Assembly (NCBI GenBank): GCA_963932145.1
Contig: CAWVQA010000111.1
Coordinates: forward strand, 21,316 to 85,315
Length of the DNA: 64,000 bases
Direction of reading: 5' to 3'
Source of the DNA: Acanthosepion lycidas
Taxonomy: Eukaryota > Mollusca > Cephalopoda > Sepiida > Sepiidae
The position numbers were made by a program, and so were the translations under genes. The notes under the pieces were generated by a model. The model searched no databases. It was not told where the DNA came from and was given only the letters and a program-made list of their open reading frames with translations. Each line of letters opens with the position of its first letter. Within the stretch, counting starts at the first letter, position 1. Positions 35,471-47,400 of the stretch are shown here, piece by piece.

Positions 35471-35713
35471 ACTCAGCCGCAACTCTCTGTCGTCCGAGGT
35501 GATCTCTTCTCGCTGCCGTCCGGGGCTGAACTCATTTTTTGTCGATTGGGGTCCTGCTTTTATTGACGCCGCAGCAAACCGGGGTGGGTCTGTCGGCGTC
35601 AGGGCTCTCTCGATAATCCCAAAAGTCGCATTAGTTCTGATTTCCCATTATCGCTATTATTTTCACCCCTACTTCCTCACAGTGCCTCTGGGGGGAAGAC
35701 GCATACCCATCTC

Positions 35714-35815
35714 TCCCGGTCTCTCGTATGTCAGGTGACCGTTTTCGACCAATGGTTCTTGATCGAGCAGTCTCCCTCCTCTTTCCGCATATCACGTGAC
35801 CGCTTTCGGCTAATG
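35714..35815. promoter_or_regulatory. Duplicated E-box-like segment in the LTR
   Basis: Two copies 60 bp apart: GTCAGGTGACCGTTTTCG at about 35730 and ATCACGTGACCGCTTTCG at 35791. The second holds a perfect CACGTG E-box. Short duplicated factor-binding segments are typical of LTR enhancers. Function is inferred from position and the motif only. Confidence 0.35.
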
Positions 35816-36730
35816 AGACTGTGGTGGGACGCCTCCCGTCTCCAATCGGGCGTGGCTTACATCGTTCTTGTTCTAAAAAAAACAAAATCTAATTTGGCCT
35901 TTTTCACACGTACGAAAAATGATAATCTTGGCTTTTTCTCACCTGGGTTCTGTCAAAACAGCCTGCCGCTAATTAGATGTGACTTCAGGAAAGAATATTG
36001 GCGCTATCTGTGAGCCGAGACAATCGTTTTCTTTCCTTCTTTGTTTTTGGTCAGACCTGATAGTCAAAAATCTTAATTATCTGAATTGAAAATGTCTCCA
36101 CTTCATCATCGTGGGGTTCCAATTTTTAACAGGTCAGAATCTGTATACAGTTCCACCGGTCACCACCTCAACACAAAAAACACCTTTCCTCCGATTAAAA
36201 TTTCGTTTTCATTGTTCAAAAAAAATCTTTATTGTTTCAGCCAACCTTAACAAAACTTCCATCCTACGCGGACACGGAATTAGTTCAAGTGCTTGACATG
36301 ATAATTTTGACACTTGTTAGGTGCTGGTCGTACGTGTGTGTTTTCGCTTACGACCTGGTTCCGTATTATGTTTCTGTCTTTCCTCTTCTTTTTGTTTTAT
36401 TTCATTATCTCCAAACTCTATTTCTTCAACCAAATATAACAATTTCTATTTCCCTGGATTTCGGTCAGGTAATTTGACCTGATATATTTTGACACCTGTC
36501 TTGTCTTAGTTTTACTTATGACCGGGTTTTGTTTTATCTATTTCTCTTTCTTTTTATTATTTTTTTTTTTCTTCTCTTTGGATCGCCTAAATACAGTTAG
36601 AGAATTATTCTCAAAACTCAATTATTCTTCGTTTCTAAATAACTAACAAATGGTTAATAAACCGAATAAAAATTAAATCATATTTCTATGAATATCTCTT
36701 TTTAGTCTTTCTAAAAATGCAGGGTGCCAC

Positions 36731-39700
36731 AGCTTCAACTTTGGGTTCCCAGTTCACATTATTTGGGTATCGAAAAAAAAGTCGATTAAGATTTGTCATT
36801 TTGGTAGTGATTTTATTGGCTTATTAGATGCACAATGAGTTGGAGAATAAGATAAACCCCACTTCCGGTAGCCTAGCTGCAAGAGAAATGCCTTAAATCG
36901 CCGTTTGAAGCTTCAACTTTGGGTTCCCAGTTCACGTTATTTGGGTAACGAAAAAAAAAGTCGATTAAGATTTGTCATTTTTGGTAGTGATTTTATTAGC
37001 TTATTAGATGCACAATGAATTGGAGAATCAGATAAACCCCACTTCCGGTAGCCTAGCTGGAAGAGAAATGCCTTAATTTGCCGTTTGAACCTTCAACTTT
37101 GGGTTCCCAGTTCACGTTATTTGGGTATCGAAAAAAAAAGTCGATTAAGATTTGTCATTTTTGGTAGTGATTTTATTAGCTTATTAGATGCACAATGAGT
37201 TGGAGAATCTGATAAACCCCACTTCCGGTAGCCTAGCTGCAAGAGAAATGCCTTAAATTGCCTTTGAAGCTTCAACTTTGGGTTCCCAGTTCACGTTATT
37301 TGGGTATCGAAAAAAAAAGTCGACTAAGATTTGTCATTTTTGGTAGTGATTTTATTAGCTTATTAGATGCACAATGAGTTGGAGAATCAGATAAACCCCA
37401 CTTCCGGTAGCCTAGCTGCAAGAGAAATGCCTTAAATCGCCGTTTGAAGCTTCAACTTTGGGTTCCCAGTTCGCGTTATTTGGGTATCGAAAAAAAAAGT
37501 CGATTAAGATTTGTCATTTTTGGTAGTGATTTTATTAGCTTATTAGATGCACAATGAGTTGGAGAATCTGATAAGCCCCACTTCCGGTAGCCTAGCTGCA
37601 AGAGAAATGCTTTAAATTGCCGTTTGAAGCTTCAAATTTGGGTTCCCAGTTCGCGTTGTTTGGGTATCGAAAAAAAAAGTCGATTAATATTTGTCATTTT
37701 TGGTAGTGATTTTATTAGCTTATTAGATGCACAATGAGTTGGAGAATCAGATAAAACCCACTTCCGGTAGCCTAGCTGCAAGAGAAATGCCTTAAATTGC
37801 CGTTTGAAGCTTCAACTTTGGGTTCCCAGTTCACGTTATTTGGCTATCGAAAAAAAGAGTCGATTAAGATTTGTCATTTTTGGTAGTGATTTTATTAGCT
37901 TATTAGATGCACAATGAGTTGGAGAATCAGATAAACCCCACTTCCGGTAGCCTAGCTGCAAGAGAAATGCCTTAAATTGCCGTTTGAAGCTTCAACTTTG
38001 TTTGGGTATCGAAAAAAAAAGTCGATTAAGATTTGTCATTTTTGGTAGTGATTTTATTAGCTTATTAGATGCACAATGAGTTGGAGAATCAAATAAAGCC
38101 CACTTCCGGTAGCCTAGCTGCAAGAGAAATGCCTTAAATTGCCGTTTGAAGCTTCAACTTTGGGTTCCCAGTTCGCGTTATTTGGGTATCGAAAAAAAAA
38201 GTCGATTAAGATTTGTCATTTTTGGTAGTGATTTTATTAGCTTATTAGATGCACAATGAGTTGGAGAATCTGATAAACCCCACTTCCGGTAGCCTAGCTG
38301 CAAGAGAAATGCCTTAAATCACCGTTTGAAGCTTCAACTTTGGGTTCCCAGTTCACGTTATTTGGGTATCGAAAAAAAAAGTCGATTAAGATTTGTCATT
38401 TTTGGTAGTGATTTTATTAGCTTATCAGATGCACAATGAATAGGAGAATCAGATAAACCCCACTTCCGGTAGCCTAGCTGCAAGAGAAATGCCTTAAATC
38501 GCCGTTTGAAGCTTCAACTTTGGGTTCCCAGTTCACGTTATTTGGGTATCGAAAAAAAAAGTCGATTAAGTTTTGTCATTTTTGGTAGTGATTTTATTAG
38601 CTTATTAGATGCACAATGAGTTGGAGAATCAGATAAACCCCACTTCCGGTAGCCTAGCTGCAAGAGAAATGCCTTAAATCGCCGTTTGAAGCTTCAACTT
38701 TGGGTTCCCAGTTCACGTTATTTGGGTATCGAAAAAAAAAGTCGATTAAGATTTGTCATTTTTGGTAGTGATTTTATTAGGTTATTAGATGCACAATGAG
38801 TTGGAGAATCAGATAAACCCCACTTCCGGTAGCCTAGCTGCAAGAGAAATGCCTTAAATCGCCGTTTGAAGCTTCAACTTTGGGTTCCCAGTTCACGTTA
38901 TTTGGGTATCGAAAAAAAAAGTCGATGAAGATTTGTCATTTTTGGTAGTGATTTTATTAGCTTATTAGATGCACAATGAGTTGGAGAATCAGATAAACCC
39001 CAATTCCGGTAGCCTAGCTGCAAGAGAAATGCCTTAAATTGCCGTTTGAAGCTTCAACTTTGGGTTCCCAGTTCACGTTATTTGGGTGTCGAAAAAAAAA
39101 GTCGATTAAGATTTGTCATTTTTGGTAGTGATTTTATTAGCCTATTAGATGCACAATGAGTTGGAGAATCTGATAAACCCCACTTCTGGTAGCCTAGCTG
39201 CAAGAGAAATGCCTTAAATTGCCGTTTGAAGCTTCAACTTTGGGTTCCCAGTTCACGTTATTTGGGTATCGAAAAAAAAAGTCGATTAAGATTTGTCATT
39301 TTTGGTAGTGATTTTATTAGCCTATTAAATGCACAATGAGTTGGAGAATCAGTTAAACCCCACTTCCGGTAGCCTAGCTGCAAGGGAAATGCCTTAAATT
39401 GCCGTTTGAAGCTTCAACTTTGGGTTCCCAGTTCACGTTATTTGGGTATCGGAAAAAAAAGTCGATTAAGATTTGTCATTTTTAGTACTGATTTTATTAG
39501 CTTATTAGATGCACAGTGAGTGGGAGAATCAGATAAACTGCACTTACGGTAGCCTAGCTGCAAGGGAAATGCCTTAAATTGCCGTTTGAAACTTCAACTT
39601 TGGGTTCCCAGTTCACGTTATTTGGGTATCGAAAAAAAAAGTCGATTAAGATTTGTCATTTTAGGTAGTGATTTTATTAGCTTATTAGATGCACAATGAG

Positions 39701-41440
39701 TTGGAGAATCTGATAAACCCCACTTCCGGTAGCCTAGCTGCAAGAGAAATGCATTAAGTTGCCGTTTGAAGCTTCAACTTTGGGTTCCCAGTTCACGTTA
39801 TTTGGGTATCGAAAAAAAAAGTCGATTAAGATTTGTCATTTTTGGTAGTGATTTTATTAGCTTATTAGTTGCACAATGAGTTGGAGAATCAGATAAACCC
39901 CACTTCCGGTAGCGTAGCTGCAAGAGAAATGCCTTAAATTACCGTTTGAAGCTTCAACTTTGGGTTCCCAGTTCACGTTATTTGGGTATCGAAAAAAAAA
40001 GTCGATTAAGATTTGTCATTTTTGGTAGTGATTTTATTAGCTTATTAGATGCACAATGAGTGGGAGAATCAGATAAACTGCACTTACGGTAGCCTAGCTG
40101 CAAGGGAAATGCCTTAAATTGCCGTTTGAAACTTTAACTTTGGGTTCCCAGTTCACGTTATTTGGGTATCGAAAAAAAAAGTCGATTAAGATTTGTCATT
40201 TTAGGTAGTGATTTTATTAGCTTATTAGATGCACAATGAGTTGGAGAATCTGATAAACCCCACTTCCGGTAGCCTAGCTGCAAGAGAAATGCCTTAAGTT
40301 GCCGTTTGAAGCTTCAACTTTGGGTTCCCAGTTCACGTTATTTGGGTATCGAAAAAAAAAGTCGATTAAGATTTGTCATTTTTGGTAGTGATTTTATTAG
40401 CTTATTAGTTGCACAATGAGTTGGAGAATCAGATAAACCCCACTTCCGGTAGCGTAGCTGCAAGAGAAATGCCTTAAATTGCCGTTTGAAGCTTCAACTT
40501 AGGGTTCCCAGTTCACGTTATTTGGGTATCGAAAAAAAAAGTCGATTAAGATTTGTCATTTTTGGTAGTGATTTTATTAGCTTATTAGATGCACAATGAG
40601 TTGGAGAATCTGATAAACCCCACTTCCGGTAGCCTAGCTGCAAGGGAAATGCCTTAAATTGCCGTTTGAAGCTTCAACTTTGGGTTCCCAGTTCACGTTA
40701 TTTGGGTATCGAAAAAAAAAGTCGATTAAGATTTGTCATTTTTGGTAGTGATTTTATTAGCTTATTAGATGCACAATGAGTTGGAGAATCTGATCAACCC
40801 CACTTCCGGTAGCCTAGCTGCGAGAGAAATGCCTTAAATTGCCGTTTGAAGCTTCAAATTTGGGTTCCCAGTTCACGTTATTTGGGTATCGATAAAAAAA
40901 GTCGATTAAGATTTGTCATTTTTGGTAGTGATTTTATTAGCATATTAGATGCACAATGAGTTGGAGAATATGATAAACCCCACTTCCGGTAGCCTAGCTG
41001 CAAGAGAAATGCCTTAAATTGCCGTTTGAAGCTTCAACTTTGGGTTCCCAGTTCACGTTATTTGGGTATTGAAAAAAAAAGTCGATTAAGATTTGTCATT
41101 TTTGGTAGTGATTTTATTAGCCTATTAGATGCACAATGAGTTGGAGAATCTGATAAAGCCCACTTCCGGTAGCCTAGCTGCAAGAGAAATGCCTTAAATT
41201 GCCGTTTGAAGCTTCAACTTTGGGTTCCCAGTTCACGTTATTTGGGTATCGAAAAAAAAAAGACTATTAAGATTTGTCATTTTTGGTAGTGATTTTATTA
41301 GCTTATTAGATGCACAATGAGTTGGAGAATCTGATAAACCCCACTTCCGGTAGCCTAGCTGCAAGAGAAATGCCTTAAATTGCCGTTTGAAGCTTCAACT
41401 TTGGGTTCCCAGTTCACGTTATTTGGGTATCGAAAAAAAA
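36731..41440 (+). repeat. 180-bp satellite, right homogeneous TTAGATG subfamily
   Basis: About 26 monomers, mostly exact 180-bp register, marked by GTCGATTAAG, GCTTATTAGATG, TAGCCTAGC and CAGTTCACG. A monomer near 37980-38010 lacks about 25 bp (TTCAACTTTG joined to TTTGGGTATC). A 3-monomer block is duplicated at about 39.52-40.56 kb. Monomers become GCCTATTAG near 39.1 and 41.1 kb before switching subfamily at about 41440. Confidence 0.96.
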
Positions 41441-44400
41441 AAGTCGTTTAAGATTTGTCATTTTTGGTAGTGATTTTATTAGCCTATTCGATGCACAATG
41501 AGTTGGAGAATCTGATAAACCCCACTTCCGGTAGTCTAGCTGCAAGAGAAATGCCTTAAATTGCCGTTTGAAGCTTCAACTTTGGGTTCCCAGTTCACGT
41601 TATTTGGGTATCGAAAAAAAAAGTCGTTTAAGATTTGTCATTTTTGGTAGTGATTTTATTAGCCTATTCGATGCACAATGAGTTGGAGAATCTGATAAAC
41701 CCCACTTCCGGTAGTCTAGCTGCAAGAGAAATGCCTTAAATTGCCGTTTGAAGCTTCAACTTTGGGTTCCCAGTTCACGTTATTTGGGTATCGAAAAAAA
41801 AAGTCGTTTAAGATTTGTCATTTTTGGTAGTGATTTTATTAGCCTATTCGATGCACAATGAGTTGGAGAATCTGATAAACCCCACTTCCGGTAGTCTAGC
41901 TGCAAGAGAAATGCCTTAAATTGCCGTTTGAAGCTTCAACTTTGGGTTCCCAGTTCACGTTATTTGGGTATCGAAAAAAAAAGTCGTTTAAGATTTGTCA
42001 TTTTTGGTAGTGATTTTATTAGCCTATTCGATGCACAATGAGTTGGAGAATCTGATAAACCCCACTTCCGGTAGTCTAGCTGCAAGAGAAATGCCTTAAA
42101 TTGCCGTTTGAAGCTTCAACTTTGGGTTCCCAGTTCACGTTATTTGGGTATCGAAAAAAAAAGTCGTTTAAGATTTGTCATTTTTGGTAGTGATTTTATT
42201 AGCCTATTCGATGCACAATGAGTTGGAGAATCTGATAAACCCCACTTCCGGTAGTCTAGCTGCAAGAGAAATGCCTTAAATTGCCGTTTGAAGCTTCAAC
42301 TTTGGGTTCCCAGTTCACGTTATTTGGGTATCGAAAAAAAAAGTCGTTTAAGATTTGTCATTTTTGGTAGTGATTTTATTAGCCTATTCGATGCACAATG
42401 AGTTGGAGAATCTGATAAACCCCACTTCCGGTAGTCTAGCTGCAAGAGAAATGCCTTAAATTGCCGTTTGAAGTTTCAACTTTGGGTTCCCAGTTCACGT
42501 TATTTGGGTATCGAAAAAAAAAAGTCTTTTAAGATTTGTCATTTTTGGTAGTGATTTTATTAGCCTATTCGATGCACAATGAGTTGGAGAATCTGATAAA
42601 CCCCACTTCCGGTAGTCTAGCTGCAAGAGAAATGCCTTAAATTGCCGTTTGAAGCTTCAACTTTGGGTTCCCAGTTCACGTTATTTGGGTATCGAAAAAA
42701 AAAGTCGTTTAAGATTTGTCATTTTTGGTAGTGATTTTATTAGCCTATTCGATGCACAATGAGTTGTAGAATCTGATAAACCCCACTTCCGGTAGTCTAG
42801 CTGCAAGAGAAATGCCTTAAATTGCCGTTTGAGTCTTCAACTTTGGGTTCCCAGTTCACGTTATTTGGGTATCGAAAAAAAAAGTCGTTTAAGATTTGTC
42901 ATTTTTGGTAGTGATTTTATTAGCCTATTCGATGCACAATGAGTTGGAGAATCTGATAAATCCCACTTCCGGTAGTCTAGCTGCAAGAGAAATGCCTTAA
43001 ATTGCCGTTTGAAGCTTCAACTTTGGGTTCCCTGTTCACGTTATTTGGGTATCGAAAAAAAAAGTCGTTTAAGATTTGTCATTTTTGGTAGTGATTTTAT
43101 TAGCCTATTCGATGCACAATGAGTTGGAGAATCTGATAAACCCCACTTCCGGTAGTCTAGCTGCAAGAGAAATGCCTTAAATTGCCGTTTGAAGCTTCAA
43201 CTTTGGGTTCCCAGTTCACGTTATTTGGGTATCGAAAAAAAAAGTCGTTTAAGATTTGTCATTTTTGGTAGTGATTTTATTAGCCTATTCGATGCACAAT
43301 GAGTTGGAGAATCTGATAAACCCCACTTCCGGTAGTCTAGCTGCAAGAGAAATGCCTTAAATTGCCGTTTGAAGCTTCAACTTTGGGTTCCCAGTTCACG
43401 TTATTTGGGTATCGAAAAAAAAAGTCGTTTAAGATTTGTCATTTTTGGTAGTGATTTTATTAGCCTATTCGATGCACAATGAGTTGGAGAATCTGATAAA
43501 CCCCACTTCCGGTAGTCTAGCTGCAAGAGAAATGCCTTAAATTGCCGTTTGAAGCTTCAACTTTGGGTTCCCAGTTCACGTTATTTGGGTATCGAAAAAA
43601 AAAGTCGTTTAAGATTTGTCATTTTTGGTAGTGATTTTATTAGCCTATTCGATGCACAATGAGTTGGAGAATCTGATAAACCCCACTTCCGGTAGTCTAG
43701 CTGCAAGAGAAATGCCTTAAATTGCCGTTTGAAGCTTCAACTTTGGGTTCCCAGTTCACGTTATTTGGGTATCGAAAAAAAAAGTCGTTTAAGATTTGTC
43801 ATTTTTGGTAGTGATTTTATTAGCCTATTCGATGCACAATGAGTTGGAGAATCTGATAAACCCCACTTCCGGTAGTCTAGCTGCAAGAGAAATGCCTTAA
43901 ATTGCCGTTTGAAGCTTCAACTTTGGGTTCCCAGTTCACGTTATTTGGGTATCGAAAAAAAAAGTCGTTTAAGATTTGTCATTTTTGGTAGTGATTTTAT
44001 TAGCCTATTCGATGCACAATGAGTTGGAGAATCTGATAAACCCCACTTCCGGTAGTCTAGCTGCAAGAGAAATGCCTTAAATTGCCGTTTGAAGCTTCAA
44101 CTTTGGGTTCCCAGTTCACGTTATTTGGGTATCGAAAAAAAAAGTCGTTTAAGATTTGTCATTTTTGGTAGTGATTTTATTAGCCTATTCGATGCACAAT
44201 GAGTTGGAGAATCTGATAAACCCCACTTCCGGTAGTCTAGCTGCAAGAGAAATGCCTTAAATTGCCGTTTGAAGCTTCAACTTTGGGTTCCCAGTTCACG
44301 TTATTTGGGTATCGAAAAAAAAAGTCGTTTAAGATTTGTCATTTTTGGTAGTGATTTTATTAGCCTATTCGATGCACAATGAGTTGGAGAATCTGATAAA

Positions 44401-47400
44401 CCCCACTTCCGGTAGTCTAGCTGCAAGAGAAATGCCTTAAATTGCCGTTTGAAGCTTCAACTTTGGGTTCCCAGTTCACGTTATTTGGGTATCGAAAAAA
44501 AAAGTCGTTTAAGATTTGTCATTTTTGGTAGTGATTTTATTAGCCTATTCGATGCACAATGAGTTGGAGAATCTGATAAACCCCACTTCCGGTAGTCTAG
44601 CTGCAAGAGAAATGTCTTAAATTGCCGTTTGAAGCTTCAACTTTGGGTTCCCAGTTCACGTTATTTGGGTATCGAAAAAAAAAGTCGTTTAAGATTTGTC
44701 ATTTTTGGTAGTGATTTTATTAGCCTATTCGATGCACAATGAGTTGGAGAATCTGATAAACCCCACTTCCGGTAGTCTAGCTGCAAGAGAAATGCCTTAA
44801 ATTGCCGTTTGAAGCTTCAACTTTGGGTTCCCAGTTCACGTTATTTGGGTATCGAAAAAAAAAGTCGTTTAAGATTTGTCATTTTTGGTAGTGATTTTAT
44901 TAGCCTATTCGATGCACAATGAGTTGGAGAATCTGATAAACCCCACTTCCGGTAGTCTAGCTGCAAGAGAAATGCCTTAAATTGCCGTTTGAAGCTTCAA
45001 CTTTGGGTTCCCAGTTCACGTTATTTGGGTATCGAAAAAAAAAGTCGTTTAAGATTTGTCATTTTTGGTAGTGATTTTATTAGCCTATTCGATGCACAAT
45101 GAGTTGGAGAATCTGATAAACCCCACTTCCGGTAGTCTAGCTGCAAGAGAAATGCCTTAAATTGCCGTTTGAAGCTTCAACTTTGGGTTCCCAGTTCACG
45201 TTATTTGGGTATCGAAAAAAAAAGTCGTTTAAGATTTGTCATTTTTGGTAGTGATTTTATTAGCCTATTCGATGCACAATGAGTTGGAGAATCTGATAAA
45301 CCCCACTTCCGGTAGTCTAGCTGCAAGAGAAATGCCTTAAATTGCCGTTTGAAGCTTCAACTTTGGGTTCCCAGTTCACGTTATTTGGGTATCGAAAAAA
45401 AAAGTCGTTTAAGATTTGTCATTTTTGGTAGTGATTTTATTAGCCTATTCGATGCACAATGAGTTGGAGAATCTGATAAGCCCCACTTCCGGTAGTCTAG
45501 CTGCAAGAGAAATGCCTTAAATTGCCGTTTGAAGCTTCAACTTTGGGTTCCCAGTTCACGTTATTTGGGTATCGAAAAAAAAAGTCGTTTAAGATTTGTC
45601 ATTTTTGGTAGTGATTTTATTAGCCTATTCGATGCACAATGAGTTGGAGAATCTGATAAACCCCACTTCCGGTAGTCTAGCTGCAAGAGAAATGCCTTAA
45701 ATTGCCGTTTGTAGCTTCAACTTTGGGTTCCCAGTTCACGTTATTTGGGTATCGAAAAAAAAAGTCGTTTAAGATTTGTCATTTTTGGTAGTGATTTTAT
45801 TAGCCTATTCGATGCACAATGAGTTGGAGAATCTGATAAGCCCCACTTCCGGTACTCTAGCTGCAAGAGAAATGCCTTAAATTGCCGTTTGAAGCTTCAA
45901 CTTTGGGTTCCCAGTTCACGTTATTTGGGTATCGAAAAAAAAAGTCGTTTAAGATTTGTCATTTTTGGTAGTGATTTTATTAGCCTATTCGATGCACAAT
46001 GAGTTGGAGAATCTGATAAACCCCACTTCCGGTAGTCTAGCTGCAAGAGAAATGCCTTAAATTGCCGTTTGAAGCTTCAACTTTGGGTTCCCAGTTCACG
46101 TTATTTGGGTATCGAAAAAAAAAGTCTTTTAAGATTTGTCATTTTTGGTAGTGATTTTATTAGCCTATTCGATGCACAATGAGTTGGAGAATCTGATAAG
46201 CCCCACTTCCGGTAGTCTAGCTTCAAGAGAAATGCCTTAAATTGCCGTTTGAAGCTTCAACTTTGGGTTCCCAGTTCACGTTATTTGGGTATCGAAAAAA
46301 AAAGTCGTTTAAGATTTGTCATTTTTGGTAGTGATTTTATTAGCCTATTCGATGCACAATGAGTTGGAGAATCTGATAAACCCCACTTCCGGTAGTCTAG
46401 CTGCAAGAGAAATGCCTTAAATTGCCGTTTGAAGCTTCAACTTTGGGTTCCCAGTTCACGTTATTTGGGTATCGAAAAAAAAAGTCGTTTAAGATTTGTC
46501 ATTTTTGGTAGTGATTTTATTAGCCTATTCGATGCACAATGAGTTGGAGAATCTGATAAACCCCACTTCCGGTAGTCTAGCTGCAAGAGAAATGCCTTAA
46601 ATTGCCGTTTGAAGCTTCAACTTTGGGTTCCCAGTTCACGTTATTTGGGTATCGAAAAAAAAAGTCGTTTAAGGTTTGTCATTTTTGGTAGTGATTTTAT
46701 TAGCCTATTCGATGCACAATGAGTTGGAGAATCTGATAAACCCCACTTCCGGTAGTCTAGCTGCAAGAGAAATGCCTTTAATTGCCGTTTGAAGCTTCAA
46801 CTTTGGGTTCCCAGTTCACGTTATTTGGGTATCGAAAAAAAAAGTCGTTTAAGATTTGTCATTTTTGGTAGTGATTTTATTAGCCTATTCGATGCACAAT
46901 GAGTTGGAGAATCTGATAAACCCCACTTCCGGTAGTCTAGCTGCAAGAGAAATGCCTTAAATTGCCGTTTGAAGCTTCAACTTTGGGTTCCCAGTTCACG
47001 TTATTTGGGTATCGAAAAAAAAAGTCGTTTAAGATTTGTCATTTTTGGTAGTGATTTTATTAGCCTATTCGATGCACAATGAGTTGGAGAATCTGATAAA
47101 CCCCACTTCCGGTAGTCTAGCTGCAAGAGAAATGCCTTAAATTGCCGTTTGAAGCTTCAACTTTGGGTTCCCAGTTCACGTTATTTGGGTATCGAAAAAA
47201 AAAGTCGTTTAATATTTGTCATTTTTGGTAGTGATTTTATTAGACTATTCGATGCACAATGAGTTGGAGAATCTGATAAACCCCACTTCCGGTAGTCTAG
47301 CTGCAAGAGAAATGCCTTAAATTGCCGTTTGAAGCTTCAACTTTGGGTTCCCAGTTCACGTTATTTGGGTATCGAAAAAAAAAGTCGTTTAAGATTTGTC

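Larger units (their letters stand above)
34673..36731 (-). mobile_element. LTR-retrotransposon remnant: ~2.0-kb LTR plus primer-binding-site stub, minus strand
   Basis: A 2.06-kb non-satellite block interrupts the array. Read on the minus strand it starts TGTGGCACCC at 36731 and reaches ...GACGTCACA at 34726, the TG...CA ends of an LTR. Immediately after comes GTTGGCGCCGTAACC (34725-34711), like the TGGCGCC tRNA-primer sites of Gypsy elements, then GGATTCGACCC. About 53 bp later the block ends in CGTCACA at 34673, the same seven bases as the LTR end. No gag or pol is present. This suggests that almost all internal sequence and most of the second LTR were deleted. The flanking satellite phases do not meet: the left flank stops after GGGTATC and the right resumes at AGCTTCAAC, so about 140 bp, or part of another monomer, was also lost and no target duplication is visible. 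Short ORFs inside are non-coding noise. Confidence 0.6.

Noticed and set aside
34673-36731. Coding genes in the LTR block (several 60-104-codon ORFs on both strands)
   Set aside because: Overlapping frames on both strands with low-complexity S/R/F-rich products. No domain motif, and they lie within the inferred LTR.
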